Below are positions 36,401-45,141 of a stretch of 64,000 nucleotides of DNA, piece by piece. A program made the position numbers and the translations under genes. Where the stretch lies: assembly GCA_037318855.1 (NCBI GenBank), contig CP134874.1, forward strand, positions 682,598 through 746,597, given 5' to 3'. Position 1 is the first letter of the stretch, and the number at the start of each line of letters is the position of its first letter. Source of the stretch: Candidatus Sedimenticola sp. (ex Thyasira tokunagai) (GTDB lineage Bacteria > Pseudomonadota > Gammaproteobacteria > Chromatiales > Chromatiaceae). The notes under the pieces were generated by a model. That model was not told the DNA's origin, made no database searches, and worked only from the letters and a program-made list of their open reading frames with translations.

Positions 36401-39296
36401 AGCAGAAGCAGAGGCCAAAGCAGAAGCAGAGGCCAAAGCAGAAGCAGAGGCCAAAGCAGAAGCAGAGGCCAAAGCAGAAGCAGAGGCCAAAGCAGAAGCA
36501 GAGGCCAAAGCAGAAGCAGAGGCCAAAGCAGAAGCAGAGGCCAAAGCAGAAGCAGAGGCCAAAGCAGAAGCAGAGGCTAAAGCAGAAGCAGAGGCTAAAG
36601 CAGAAGCAGAGGCTAAAGCAGAGGCAGAGGCTAAAGCAGAAGCAGAGGCTAAAGCAGAAGCAGAGGCTAAAGCAGAAGCAGAGGCTAAAGCAGAAGCAGA
36701 GGCTCAAGCAGAAGCAGTCGATGAGCTCGAAATTGAGCTGGACTCTGCTCTACCGATAGAGCCTTCAATAGGCGACATGGTGGAGCTGGATGTCGATGAG
36801 GAAATGTCGGAGATCTTCCTGGAGGAGGGTGTCGAGCTGCTGGAAGAGTTGGAGCTTGGTCTCCAACAGTGGCGTGATAAGCCCTCCAGCACAGAGGCGG
36901 TAGCGGGCCTGCAAAGAACCCTGCACACACTGAAAGGTGGAGCGCGCCTGGTAGGTGCGACACCTATCGGTGACCTGAGTCATGCACTTGAGTCACTGTT
37001 AGAGCCTCTCTCTCATGGGTTGGCTACACCTACGGACGATGATGTAACCCTGGCCCAAGAGGTGGCTGATCGTCTCTCTGAACAAGTTGAGAGTCTATCC
37101 AAAGGACCCAGAGTTCGTAACGCTGATGAGCTGGTGACCAGGCTTGAACAGTTACATCAATCTCCTCGTTCAACTATCCCAGAGTCATCGAATGTAGCGG
37201 ATGAGATTGAAGCGGAGGCAGAAACCGAGGCAGAGGTAGCAGAAGCAGAAGCTGAGGCAGTGGATGCTGAAGCAGTAGAAGCTGAGATAGAAGAAGCTGA
37301 GATAGAAGAAGCTGAGATAGAAGAAGCTGAGCAAGAAGAATTCGGGGTAGAAGAGGCAGAAGCTACGCTGACGGAGGAAGAGGCGGCAGGCTTTGCTGCT
37401 GCTCATCGTGAGGCAGCCATTGAGGCCCGTGCAGTTCAACCCCCCACAAGTTCCAGACGGGAGCAGATAAGGGTTCAGTCAGAATTACTTGACCGCTTGG
37501 TAAATAATGCTGGTGAGGTAAGTATCTATCGTTCCAGACTTGAGCAGCAGAATGCCGGCCTCGGATTCAACCTCTCGGAATTGGAGCAGACGGTAGATCG
37601 GTTGCGTAACCAGTTGCGCCAGCTCGAAATTGAGACAGAGGCGCAGATCCTATTCCGCTATGAGCGGGAACAGGAGAGTGGCAATGTAGCAGAGAAAGCG
37701 TTTGATCCACTGGAGCTTGACCGTTTTTCAACGATGCAGCAGGTCTCTCGAAGCTTGCTTGAGACTGTAAACGATCTCACCAGTATTAACGATTTCCTTG
37801 ATGAGCAGCAGGGCGAGACAGAGACACTGTTGTTGCAGCAGTCCCGCCTGACCACTGATCTGCAAGACGGCTTGATGCGGACACGCATGGTGCCATTCTC
37901 TCAGATCGTGCCCCGCCTGCGACGTTTGGTCCGCCAGACCTCCGGGCAGGTGAAGAAACAGGTTGAGCTGACAACCCTGGGTGTAGAAGGTGAGATTGAT
38001 CGCACCATCCTTGATCGAATGCTTGCTCCTCTTGAGCACATACTGCGTAATGCCGTCTCCCATGGCATAGAACTCCCGGAGCAGCGCAGTCAGCTTGGCA
38101 AGGGTGAGAGCGGCGTGGTGGCGCTAGAACTCTCCCGTGAAGGTAATGATGTGCTGATCACCGTCAGTGATGATGGCGGTGGTATGCGTGTTGACGCAAT
38201 ACGTCAAAAAGCCATCGAGCGTGGAATGCTCGATGCCGATGCTGAGGTGCAGGATAGTGATATTTTGCAGTTTGTGCTGGAGCATGGCTTCAGTACTGCA
38301 GACGAGGTGACGCAGATTGCCGGTCGTGGCGTGGGTCTTGATGTAGTAGTTAGCGAGATCAAACAGCTGGGCGGCTCACTGGATATGCAGTCCACAGAAG
38401 GTAAGGGAACGAGTTTCACTGTCCGTCTACCCCTTACCCTGGCTATCTCTGATGCGCTGTTGGTTGAGCTGTCAGATGAGGTGTTTGCCATACCCCATAC
38501 CAGTATCGAGGGTGTAGTCAGGGTGTCCCGGGATGAACTGCAAGGTTATTACGATGACAGCAGCGCCAAATATAACTATGCCGGACAAGAGTATCATGTG
38601 AATTATCTTGGTTCGCTGCTCCATGAGCGGCAGCCCAGTCTGGCCGATCTGCGTAAATGGTATCCGCTGCTGCTGGTGAGGGCGGGTGAACATCGAGTGG
38701 CATTACAGGTGGATAATCTGCTGGGCAACCGCCAGATTGTGGTAAAGCCAGTCGGCCCACAGATTGGCTCAGTGTTGTGGATATCGGGTGGTACCATTCT
38801 CGGTGATGGGCGGGTTGCTTTAATCCTCGATGTAACGGCCCTTGTACGCACAGGGCTTGCACATGTGGTTCCCGAGATGGCGGAGGTTGTTCAGCCTGTC
38901 GTCGAAGATCGCGATAGCGGGGTGAGCCGAACCATTATGGTGGTGGATGATTCTATTACCGTACGGAAAGTGACTGGTCGGTTACTGGAACGGCATGGAA
39001 TGAATGTTATCACCGCAAAAGATGGTGTAGATGCGCTGGCGGTACTACAGGATCACCGCCCGGATATGATGTTGCTGGATATCGAAATGCCCAGAATGGA
39101 TGGCTTTGAGTTGGCGCGCCATATGCGCAATTCAGAACAGCTGGGAAATATTCCAATTATCATGATCACCTCAAGAACCGGTGACAAGCATCGTACTCAT
39201 GCGCTGGAGCTGGGAGTGAAGCGTTATCTTGGCAAGCCTTACCAGGAGAAAGATTTGATGGATAATATTCTCTCGGTGTTGGCGGGAGATGAGTAA
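33420..39296 (+). CDS. chpA: Chemosensory hybrid histidine kinase ChpA with giant AEAEAK repeat
   Basis: A 1958-residue CheA-type kinase for twitching. The N-terminal 600 residues are helical FimL/Hpt-like. Three Hpt domains carry phospho-histidines near 656 (FHTLKGSGRLVG), 833 (LHTLHGSADMAG) and 1169 (LHTLKGGARLVG). Residues 917-1096 are 30 copies of AEAEAK between Hpt 2 and 3; a second acidic repeat (EIEEA x3) is at about 1285-1300. A CheA dimerisation/ATPase core follows (ILRNAVSHGIELPEQR near 1540; DDGGGMR), then a CheW domain and a C-terminal receiver (VVDDSITVRKV; acceptor Asp in MLLDIEMPRMDGFE near 1886). Fewer Hpt domains than the Pseudomonas protein. Overlaps chpC by one base. Confidence 0.95.
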   Translation: MSDVRDNSTLKWIKGELDSAIDSARRDLEGYMDSDGDGELIDSCITTLHQVYGTLSLVQLFGAAMLAEEMELVARALQDETVQKRDDAAEALMLGLVQLPGYLEKLEFGARDLPLFLLPTLNELRAVRDAPLLSEVTLFAPELERNLASGVISGKPNPSLSGLARKLRHPYHKALLDLYRDRNASGGLRSISEIFGQLETESGTEQVKRLFTVGKTVAIAMEEGVVDIGVATKLLLGRIDKEIKRIIDHGEQTVAETPANGMLKNLLYYVACAENGGNPLIAEVKADFDLENSFVSQSDLERERGQFESPGQGLLESLRSAISTDLTVIKDGLDLFIRNESNDQDRLFALGQPMHKLADTLGMVGQGGLRQRLKQQADRIDEIKSTSDALSEQDLMAMAEDILFIETSLENLSASGSHQSVRGDEELFTELPAGEYDRLINSVMHEAGIDMARNKDAIIEYIESPQERGLTDEVPARFSNVAGAFRILNLSDAAALMDSLAAYVSQKMMGNQVDPTREELESFADVVTSVEYFMQAVTEGRGIHPEILEVAHEAMDKLSLASPAIDGTNESVSDESAAVDDRVVSEEHASADTNLELEVPYSTPIKPPLEDIDPEILDIFLEESKEELAVIQEYLPRWKSDHSDLDALTVFRRSFHTLKGSGRLVGASTIGEFAWSIENLLNRIIDETVDVSPAVLEILGETLEILPLLIEARESGLPPSIDVQPAMDRAFALANPRAADIEPTAVEAEEREDAAADQAAADEGEVLLFPGAHHNDIAEVDESVPAISMDDTLLGIFREESTTHLETMGGFLEGCRKTAYDCRNDRELMRALHTLHGSADMAGVESIARVSTALESLVERQKPLNNSEGSVTLDLIERGTDVIQLVLDAINVPGAELPDWGQLLAEVSACGEVTSSAEAEAKAEAEAKAEAEAKAEAEAKAEAEAKAEAEAKAEAEAKAEAEAKAEAEAKAEAEAKAEAEAKAEAEAKAEAEAKAEAEAKAEAEAKAEAEAKAEAEAKAEAEAKAEAEAKAEAEAKAEAEAKAEAEAKAEAEAKAEAEAKAEAEAKAEAEAKAEAEAKAEAEAKAEAEAKAEAEAQAEAVDELEIELDSALPIEPSIGDMVELDVDEEMSEIFLEEGVELLEELELGLQQWRDKPSSTEAVAGLQRTLHTLKGGARLVGATPIGDLSHALESLLEPLSHGLATPTDDDVTLAQEVADRLSEQVESLSKGPRVRNADELVTRLEQLHQSPRSTIPESSNVADEIEAEAETEAEVAEAEAEAVDAEAVEAEIEEAEIEEAEIEEAEQEEFGVEEAEATLTEEEAAGFAAAHREAAIEARAVQPPTSSRREQIRVQSELLDRLVNNAGEVSIYRSRLEQQNAGLGFNLSELEQTVDRLRNQLRQLEIETEAQILFRYEREQESGNVAEKAFDPLELDRFSTMQQVSRSLLETVNDLTSINDFLDEQQGETETLLLQQSRLTTDLQDGLMRTRMVPFSQIVPRLRRLVRQTSGQVKKQVELTTLGVEGEIDRTILDRMLAPLEHILRNAVSHGIELPEQRSQLGKGESGVVALELSREGNDVLITVSDDGGGMRVDAIRQKAIERGMLDADAEVQDSDILQFVLEHGFSTADEVTQIAGRGVGLDVVVSEIKQLGGSLDMQSTEGKGTSFTVRLPLTLAISDALLVELSDEVFAIPHTSIEGVVRVSRDELQGYYDDSSAKYNYAGQEYHVNYLGSLLHERQPSLADLRKWYPLLLVRAGEHRVALQVDNLLGNRQIVVKPVGPQIGSVLWISGGTILGDGRVALILDVTALVRTGLAHVVPEMAEVVQPVVEDRDSGVSRTIMVVDDSITVRKVTGRLLERHGMNVITAKDGVDALAVLQDHRPDMMLLDIEMPRMDGFELARHMRNSEQLGNIPIIMITSRTGDKHRTHALELGVKRYLGKPYQEKDLMDNILSVLAGDE
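36168..36707 (+). repeat. 18-bp tandem repeat, 30 units, in chpA
   Basis: 540 bases made of exactly 30 units of the 18-mer gcagaagcagaggcYaaa, with no length variation. Units differ almost only at one silent position: GCC or GCT before AAA. GCT units lie at both ends and GCC units form most of the middle, the pattern expected when arrays grow by internal duplication. The last unit ends CAA. It encodes (AEAEAK)n, predicted as one long charged alpha-helix. Confidence 0.97.
37286..37330 (+). repeat. 15-bp tandem repeat in chpA
   Basis: Three near-perfect copies of gagatagaagaagct coding EIEEA inside a second Glu/Ala-rich linker of ChpA just before the kinase core. Confidence 0.8.
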
Positions 39297-39766
39297 TGGC
39301 TGAAACTAACAGTTCCAATGAGGTTCGTGGTGTACTCTTGCCATTGAATTCAGGGAAGCTTCTTTTGCCCAATGCAGCAATTTCTGAAGTGGTGAGCTAC
39401 AGGCAGCCAGAGCAGCTGGATGGGGATAAGCCTGGATGGTTGCTGGGGCACTTCTCATGGCGGCAACAGCAGATTCCTTTGGTATGCTTTGATAGCTTGG
39501 TTGGACGACAGGCGGTGGATGTAGGTACCCGTGCACGCATCGCCATCAGCAACACACTCAATGGTAATCCTGACTATCCATTTATCGGCATTTTACTCCG
39601 CTCGGTTCCTCACTTGGTGCGAGTCTCAAAATCCACATTCACTCCCGTCGATGTACCGCGGGACTTGGGTGAAGTGGTGCAGCAGCAGGTGATCATCGAG
39701 GGTGAAGAGGCATGGATTCCCAACCTTGATATTCTTGAGTGGTTGGTCTCAGAGCAGCTCTCATAA
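39296..39766 (+). CDS. chpC: CheW-like protein ChpC
   Basis: A 156-residue CheW-domain protein, second adaptor of the Pil-Chp system. VRGVLLPLNSGKLLLPNAAISEVVSY and GWLLGHFSWRQQQIPLVCFDSL are typical of ChpC. It starts within the chpA stop (TAATG), so the two are translationally coupled. No methyltransferase PilK or methylesterase ChpB gene lies between pilJ and chpA, unlike in Pseudomonas. Confidence 0.9.
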   Translation: MAETNSSNEVRGVLLPLNSGKLLLPNAAISEVVSYRQPEQLDGDKPGWLLGHFSWRQQQIPLVCFDSLVGRQAVDVGTRARIAISNTLNGNPDYPFIGILLRSVPHLVRVSKSTFTPVDVPRDLGEVVQQQVIIEGEEAWIPNLDILEWLVSEQLS

Positions 39767-39811
39767 TAGACAGATGGATGCGAATGGCACTGCCTTTCTG
39801 GATGAGTGCGT

Positions 39812-39836
39812 GTAGGAGCCCCGCCCTCGGGGCGAT
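39812..39836. repeat. REP-like hairpin (GTAG head)
   Basis: GTAGGAGCCCCGCC followed by ctc and GGGGCGAT: a GTAG head and a GC-rich imperfect hairpin, the form of proteobacterial REP sequences mobilised by RAYT transposases. It lies between convergent chpC and rsmE; no RAYT gene is in the window. Confidence 0.65.
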
Positions 39837-39960
39837 AGGACGGGCACATTGCTCACTATCTGCGTATGAATAAACTGCGTAGAACAGTAGTTTTGTACAC
39901 AACCATTTTGGCTTAAGTCAGTGCCACCATTCGGCTGGACACTGTAATCAGAGCTCACGC

Positions 39961-40698
39961 TCAGCAAAAATCGCCCCAGAGTACCTGCATTGCAGCGATT
40001 GCCGCCAAGGGTGCCGTTTCTGTTCTTAGAATGCGGGGTCCCAGATGTACCCCGTTAAAGCCATATTCTTCTGCTCTCTCTCTCTCAGTCGCAGTGAGGC
40101 CACCTTCCGGTCCGACAAGCAGTTGTATAACATCATCCGCTGACGGCGTGGGTAGCTCACTCAGGTTCTTTTTGGAGCGGTGATCCAGGAATATGCCGCT
40201 CTCTGAGGTGTGCTGCTTTAGCCACCCCTCCAGGGTTTCTGTCTGCGCCAGCTTTGGCAAGCGACAGCGCCCGGACTGCTCACAGGCGGAAATTAGAATG
40301 TTACGCCAATGGGTCAAACGCTTCTCCATGCGTTCCGGTGACAGCCTGATAACACAGCGCTCAGTGGTGAGTGGAGTGATGATACCAACACCGAGTTCAA
40401 CCGCTTTCTGGATCGCAAAATCCATACGCTCACCCTTGGATATACCGATACCCAGGGCGATTTGCAGGGCGGGTGCGGCCTCTGCCACCTCCTGTCGGAT
40501 AATTTCTGCGACGGCGGTGCGCCGGTCAACTTCTATCAGACGGGCAGGGTAGTTGTGGCCGTCACCATTAAAAAGGGTGACTTCGCCCCCCCGCTTTAAA
40601 CGTAAAACCTGGATCAGGTGGCGGCTGGGTCCTTTTTCAAGCGCTACTTCACTGTTTACCGAGAGATGATGTTCGGTATAAACACGGGGTTGGCGCAT
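39961..40698 (-). CDS. rsmE: 16S rRNA m3U1498 methyltransferase
   Basis: A 245-residue SPOUT methyltransferase methylating U1498 of 16S rRNA. The N-terminal PUA-like part (HLIQVLRLKRGGEVTLFNGDGHNYPARL) and C-terminal knot with LLVGPEGGLTATERERAEEYGFNGVHLGPRILRTETAPLAAIAAMQ are diagnostic. It follows metF by 16 bases. Confidence 0.96.
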   Translation of the reverse strand: MRQPRVYTEHHLSVNSEVALEKGPSRHLIQVLRLKRGGEVTLFNGDGHNYPARLIEVDRRTAVAEIIRQEVAEAAPALQIALGIGISKGERMDFAIQKAVELGVGIITPLTTERCVIRLSPERMEKRLTHWRNILISACEQSGRCRLPKLAQTETLEGWLKQHTSESGIFLDHRSKKNLSELPTPSADDVIQLLVGPEGGLTATERERAEEYGFNGVHLGPRILRTETAPLAAIAAMQVLWGDFC

Positions 40699-40714
40699 TG
40701 TGACTCCTAAACAG

Positions 40715-41566
40715 TTATTTGGTAATTCTATCCCAAATCTTCAACACCGGTGCCGACTGGTTCATTGTATAGAAGTGTAGTCCCGGGGCACCCTGTTCGA
40801 GCAGTCGTTCACACAGTGTGGCTACAACATCGGTACCAAAAGAGTGAATGCTCTCAATATCATCACCAAAACCCTCCAGCCGCTTTCTGATCCAGCGTGG
40901 TATCTCAGTACCGCAGCTATCGGAGAAACGGGCCAACTGGACATAGTTCGTGATCGGCATAATGCCGGGTGTGATAGGTATATCTATACCGAGTTGCTCA
41001 CAGCTGTCTATAAACCTGAAGTAGGCATCAGCATTAAAAAAGTACTGGGTGATTGCGGCATTGGCACCGGCATCAACTTTGCGCTTGAAGTTGATAAGGT
41101 CAGCCTCGGCGCTGGGTGCCTGAGGGTGAAACTCCGGGTAGGCAGCTACCTCAATTTCGAAGTGGTCGCCAAACTCCTCGCGGATCAGTGATACAAGTTC
41201 GTTGGCGTAGGCAAGCTCACCAAGTCCACCAAGGCCGGCACCGGAAGGGAGGTCTCCACGCAGGGCGACAATACGTCTGATTCCCTGGTTCTTGAAGCGG
41301 GTAACAATATCGATGATCTCCTCCCTGCTGCTACCGATGCAGGAGAGGTGTGGGGCGGCTGAGATTTTTTCAGACACCAGCCAGTCAACGCTGTCAAAGG
41401 TGCGCTGCTGTGTAGAGCCGCCGGCACCGTAGGTGACGGAACAGAACAGGGGGTCGATTCTGGAGAGTTCACGCACACTCTGCTGCAACTTCACCATGCC
41501 CACCTCTGTTTTTGGTGGAAATAGCTCTAGACTGTATTTAGGTGAGTATTTTTTTTGGGATTTCAT
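40715..41566 (-). CDS. metF: Methylenetetrahydrofolate reductase
   Basis: A 283-residue flavoenzyme reducing methylene-THF to methyl-THF for methionine synthesis. LELFPPKTEVGM, FCSVTYGAGGSTQQRTFDSVDWL, IVALRGDLPSG and the AYPEFHPQAPSAEADLINFKRKVDAGANAAITQYFFNADAYFRF block are intact. It lies downstream of ahcY with a 364-base spacer holding REP-type hairpins, so co-transcription with ahcY from the SAH riboswitch is possible but not assured. Confidence 0.96.
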   Translation of the reverse strand: MKSQKKYSPKYSLELFPPKTEVGMVKLQQSVRELSRIDPLFCSVTYGAGGSTQQRTFDSVDWLVSEKISAAPHLSCIGSSREEIIDIVTRFKNQGIRRIVALRGDLPSGAGLGGLGELAYANELVSLIREEFGDHFEIEVAAYPEFHPQAPSAEADLINFKRKVDAGANAAITQYFFNADAYFRFIDSCEQLGIDIPITPGIMPITNYVQLARFSDSCGTEIPRWIRKRLEGFGDDIESIHSFGTDVVATLCERLLEQGAPGLHFYTMNQSAPVLKIWDRITK

Positions 41567-41704
41567 TTTTTGTGACCTTGGGTTGCGGTGTTGAGAAGCC
41601 AGGTAAGGGCTTTGTCAGCTTTACCTGGCTCTCCACCCACTGCTTTTATCAATCAAATTGGCTATACGCAATAATCCTGAACTTAACCTGACAGCTGTTT
41701 ATTT

Positions 41705-41849
41705 GATTAGCACGAATGTTCAGCTATCGCCTAAGCGCCTGATGATCGCACCCGTAGGAGCGGCTTTAGCCGCGATCCATGCTTCGATTTGGCACTGATC
41801 GCGGCTAAAGCCATTCCTACGGTCTCTTGGCTGAACATTCGTGCTAATC
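41705..41849. mobile_element. Nested palindromic element between metF and ahcY
   Basis: A 145-bp element with a perfect 20-bp terminal inverted repeat (gattagcacgaatgttcagc at 41705-41724; its complement at 41830-41849). Inside, a REP pair: ccgtaggagcggctttagcc... (41752-41777) and the mirror ending ...aaagccattcctacgg (41797-41822), nearly complementary. It looks like a REP doublet (BIME) captured inside, or flanked by, a longer palindrome. No coding sequence. Confidence 0.85.
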
Positions 41850-41867
41850 AAGACTGTTTATGTGAGT

Positions 41868-41897
41868 TGTAGGGGCGGCTAAAGCCGCCCCTACACC
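41868..41897. repeat. REP-like hairpin
   Basis: GTAGGGGCGGC-taaa-GCCGCCCCTAC, an 11-bp perfect hairpin just after the nested palindrome and 33 bases before the end of ahcY. It could also stop ahcY transcription, but there is no T-run. Confidence 0.65.
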
Positions 41898-41930
41898 CAG
41901 TCACAGTATTTTCGTGCAGAGCCGCATCAA

Positions 41931-43334
41931 TCAATAACGGTAGTGTTCCGGCTTGTAGGGGCCATCCTGAGAAACGCCGATGTAATCAGCTTGTTCCTGT
42001 GACAAGCGGGTCAAATTGGCGCCGATTTTCTGCAGATGCAAGCGCGCTACCTCTTCATCCAGTGCCTTGGGTAGTGTGTAGACGTTTTTATCGTACTTAT
42101 CAGTGCTGTTCCACAGCTCCATCTGTGCCAAAACCTGGTTGGTAAAGGAGTTGGACATGACGAAGCTGGGGTGACCTGTGGCGCAGCCCAGATTAACCAG
42201 GCGACCCTGTGCCAGCAGAATGATGCGCTTGCCGTCAGGGAAGATGATGTGATCCACCTGGGGTTTGATCTCCTCCCACTCATACTGCTCAAGACTGGCG
42301 ACATTGATCTCATTATCAAAGTGGCCAATGTTGCAGACGATGGACTGGTCCTTCATCTGTACCATGTGATCATGGTCGATGACATGGAAGTTGCCGGTGG
42401 TGGTGACAAAGATGTCGGCCTCTTTGCATGCATCATTCATGTTGACTACCCGGTAGCCTTCCATTGCTGCCTGTAGGGCGCAAATCGGATCAATCTCAGT
42501 GACCCATACGGTGGCACCAAGTCCTCGTAGGGATTGGGCGCAACCTTTACCAACATCACCGTAGCCCAGTACCAGGGCAATCTTACCTGCGATCATCACA
42601 TCGGTGGCACGTTTGATACCGTCCACCAGAGACTCACGACAACCGTAGAGGTTATCGAACTTGGATTTGGTCACGGAATCATTAACGTTGATGGCGGGGA
42701 AGGCGAGCTCTCCCTTTTCTGCCATCTGATAGAGACGATGAACACCGGTGGTAGTCTCTTCAGTGACTCCCTTGATGCTTGCCAGACGAGTGGAGTAGTA
42801 GCCGGGCTGATCAGCAACGCGTGCTTTGATTGCTGCGTAGAGGATAGTCTCCTCCTCACTGGAGGGGTTGTCCAGAACACTGATATCCTGCTCCGCCCGG
42901 GTACCCAGATGCAGCAGTAGAGTGGCGTCGCCGCCATCGTCCAGGATCATGTTGGGCACACCACCGTCATCCCACTCCATGATTTTGTGGGTGTACTCCC
43001 AGTAATCGGTGAGCGTTTCACCTTTGAATGCATAGACAGGCACGTTCTGGTCGGCAATGGCGGCGGCAGCGTGGTCCTGGGTGGAGAAAATATTACAGGA
43101 GGCCCAGCGCACATCCGCCCCAAGTTTCACCAGGGTCTCGATTAGTACGGCGGTCTGGATGGTCATGTGCAGGCTGCCTGCAATGCGGGCGCCCTTGAGT
43201 GGCTTCTCGTCACCATATTTTTTCTGCAGCGCCATCAAACCGGGCATCTCTGTCTCGGCAATGGCTATCTCTTTGTGTCCCCACTTTGCGAGTGAGGCGT
43301 CAGCGATTTTGTAGTCACTGAAATCGGCATTCAT
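41931..43334 (-). CDS. ahcY: S-adenosylhomocysteine hydrolase
   Basis: A 467-residue NAD-dependent enzyme splitting S-adenosylhomocysteine into homocysteine and adenosine, recycling the product inhibitor of methylation. [35 protein letters not shown] (with NAD/active Lys), [20 protein letters not shown] (Rossmann) and the C-terminal PYKPEHYRY are intact. Preceded by a SAH riboswitch at 43356-43428. Confidence 0.98.
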   Translation of the reverse strand: MNADFSDYKIADASLAKWGHKEIAIAETEMPGLMALQKKYGDEKPLKGARIAGSLHMTIQTAVLIETLVKLGADVRWASCNIFSTQDHAAAAIADQNVPVYAFKGETLTDYWEYTHKIMEWDDGGVPNMILDDGGDATLLLHLGTRAEQDISVLDNPSSEEETILYAAIKARVADQPGYYSTRLASIKGVTEETTTGVHRLYQMAEKGELAFPAINVNDSVTKSKFDNLYGCRESLVDGIKRATDVMIAGKIALVLGYGDVGKGCAQSLRGLGATVWVTEIDPICALQAAMEGYRVVNMNDACKEADIFVTTTGNFHVIDHDHMVQMKDQSIVCNIGHFDNEINVASLEQYEWEEIKPQVDHIIFPDGKRIILLAQGRLVNLGCATGHPSFVMSNSFTNQVLAQMELWNSTDKYDKNVYTLPKALDEEVARLHLQKIGANLTRLSQEQADYIGVSQDGPYKPEHYRY

Positions 43335-43355
43335 TGGTTCAGTCTCCGAAAAAAC

Positions 43356-43428
43356 TGAGCGACGTTCTCTAGTAAATAGTGCCTATCTCCGAGCCTGGCA
43401 GGGGTTAGCCTGTTGCAACGCTCCTCAA
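43356..43428 (-). ncRNA. S-adenosylhomocysteine riboswitch
   Basis: On the minus strand, 22 bases before the ahcY start: GAGGAGCGTTGCAAC, then GCCAGGCTCGG, then AACGTCGCTCA, the three conserved blocks of the SAH riboswitch in order. The first and last blocks pair (GAGCG/CGCTC region) to form P1. The class turns on ahcY when SAH accumulates (established for the family). Confidence 0.9.
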
Positions 43429-43474
43429 AGAGAGGGTTTTAGTTTGGATCTGAAGTTATTCAGTTGTCAGGTTA

Positions 43475-43715
43475 AACCTAGAATCCTCAGTTGGCCGCTT
43501 CATTCTACGAGCAACACATTGATTTTAATTACATTGACTGCGATTGCCTATTTCACTCTCCGGGTGAATTACGCTACAGGGCGGATAGCACACTTGCGGT
43601 GGCGCATTACGGCGTTACAACTCCTTGGAATAGAACAACTATTCCGCGTCGTTGTGCCTTGTACTGCACCACCGCAAGTGCACTCTCCACCCTGCCCAAC
43701 TGAGGATTCTAGGTT
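43475..43715. mobile_element. MITE-like element between ahcY and metK
   Basis: A 241-bp element with a perfect 20-bp terminal inverted repeat (aacctagaatcctcagttgg; complement at 43696-43715). A second inner inverted pair, cacttgcggtgg near 43591 and ccaccgcaagtg near 43670, and further weak symmetry give a long hairpin. No open frame. It lies upstream of the ahcY riboswitch. Confidence 0.88.
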
Positions 43716-43754
43716 AAAGCTTTGAATGGCTCTGCGCAAAAATCCTGTGATCTA

Positions 43755-43819
43755 CTGTAGGAGCGTTTTCTCGAAGCGCGATGGGCATTCTATCGCGCTT
43801 CGAGAAAACGCTCCTACAG
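43755..43819. repeat. Perfect 28-bp inverted repeat (REP doublet)
   Basis: Two perfect 28-base arms, ctgtaggagcgttttctcga...(43755-43782) and the exact complement (43792-43819), around a 9-base loop. Each arm begins GTAGGAGCG, the REP head, so this is probably two REPs facing each other. It lies downstream of metK and may also end metK transcription. Confidence 0.88.
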
Positions 43820-43939
43820 CCCGGCAACCAAGCAGCGGGCGGCCAGGTAGACATTGGGATTATTGTAAATGGCCGTTAACTTGGTAGGGTGTGCCCACCC
43901 TACCGTTTCTCTGCGTCCAGCTTTTCAAGCTGGAGCAGC

Positions 43940-45112
43940 TTAAAGCCCCGCAGCCTCCCGCAGCGCCTCTGCCCTGTCTGTGCGCTCCCAGCTAAACTGC
44001 GGCTCCTCACGGCCAAAGTGACCATAGGCGGCAGTGCTGCGGTAGATCGGTTTGATCAGGTCGAGCATCTGCATGATGCCGTAGGGGCGCAGATCGAAGT
44101 GTTCACGTATCAGCTCTGCAATGCGATCCTCGGCAATATGTGCGGTACCGAAGGTCTCGATAGAGATGGAGGTGGGCTCAGCCACCCCGATAGCGTAGGA
44201 GACCTGAATCTCGCAACGATCAGCCAATCCGGCGGCAACGATGTTCTTGGCGACATAACGCCCGGCGTAAGCGGCGGAGCGGTCTACCTTGGAGGGATCT
44301 TTGCCGGAGAAGGCCCCGCCACCGTGGCGGGCTGCACCGCCGTAGGTGTCGACAATGATCTTGCGACCGGTGAGGCCACAGTCACCTACAGGGCCACCGA
44401 TAACAAAGGCACCGGTGGGGTTGATGTGGATCTTCTCCTGAGGGCAGTTGTCCAGCCACTCTTTGGGAAGGATCGGCTGGATGATGTTCTCCATCACCGC
44501 CTCTCGCAAATGGTTGTACTCAATATCGGGGTTGTGCTGGGTGGAGACCACCACGGCATCGATGCCCACGACCTTGCCATCCTGATAGCGGAAGCTGACC
44601 TGGCTTTTAGCATCGGGACGCAGCCAGGGCAGTATGTTTTCCCTGCGCATCTCCGACTGACGCTGTACCAGACGGTGGGCATAGGTGATGGGGGCGGGCA
44701 TCAGCACATCGGTCTCATTGGTGGCGTAGCCGAACATCAATCCCTGATCACCGGCACCTTGCTCCTCAGGTGCTTTACGATCAACACCCTGGGCAATATC
44801 CGAGGACTGTTTGCCGATCAACGACATAACGGCGCAAGTGTTGCCGTCAAAACCGACGTCCGAGCTAGTGTAGCCGATGTCGCAGATCACTCCTCGCACC
44901 AACTCGTCAAGATCGACCCAGGCGTTGGTGGATATTTCGCCACCGACAATCACTACACCGGTTTTAATCATGGTCTCACAAGCGACGCGGGCGAGCTCTG
45001 GGTTGTCATCCTGTTTTAAAATCTCATCCAGTACGGCATCGGAGATTTGGTCAGCCATCTTATCCGGATGGCCTTCAGATACCGATTCTGAAGTGAAAAT
45101 GTAGTCACTCAT
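43940..45112 (-). CDS. metK: S-adenosylmethionine synthetase
   Basis: A 390-residue enzyme making SAM from methionine and [43 protein letters not shown], the catalytic hexapeptide [19 protein letters not shown] and [13 protein letters not shown] are intact. The frame opens six residues earlier (45130), but MSDYIF at 45112 is the family start. A SAM-II-like riboswitch and terminator precede it; ahcY follows about 600 bases downstream. Confidence 0.98.
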   Translation of the reverse strand: MSDYIFTSESVSEGHPDKMADQISDAVLDEILKQDDNPELARVACETMIKTGVVIVGGEISTNAWVDLDELVRGVICDIGYTSSDVGFDGNTCAVMSLIGKQSSDIAQGVDRKAPEEQGAGDQGLMFGYATNETDVLMPAPITYAHRLVQRQSEMRRENILPWLRPDAKSQVSFRYQDGKVVGIDAVVVSTQHNPDIEYNHLREAVMENIIQPILPKEWLDNCPQEKIHINPTGAFVIGGPVGDCGLTGRKIIVDTYGGAARHGGGAFSGKDPSKVDRSAAYAGRYVAKNIVAAGLADRCEIQVSYAIGVAEPTSISIETFGTAHIAEDRIAELIREHFDLRPYGIMQMLDLIKPIYRSTAAYGHFGREEPQFSWERTDRAEALREAAGL

Positions 45113-45141
45113 ATGGCTGTGTCCTTGCAATAGTCAACAAA

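Noticed and set aside
36162..36707. Long reverse-strand frames (FSLCFC and ALASAS repeats) over the chpA repeat
   Set aside because: Mirror images of the 18-bp repeat; periodic sequence keeps several frames open.
36168..36707. CRISPR-like array
   Set aside because: Units are contiguous without spacers and code for protein; no cas genes.
43889..45019. 376-codon plus-strand frame over metK
   Set aside because: Antisense shadow of metK, whose protein is unambiguous.
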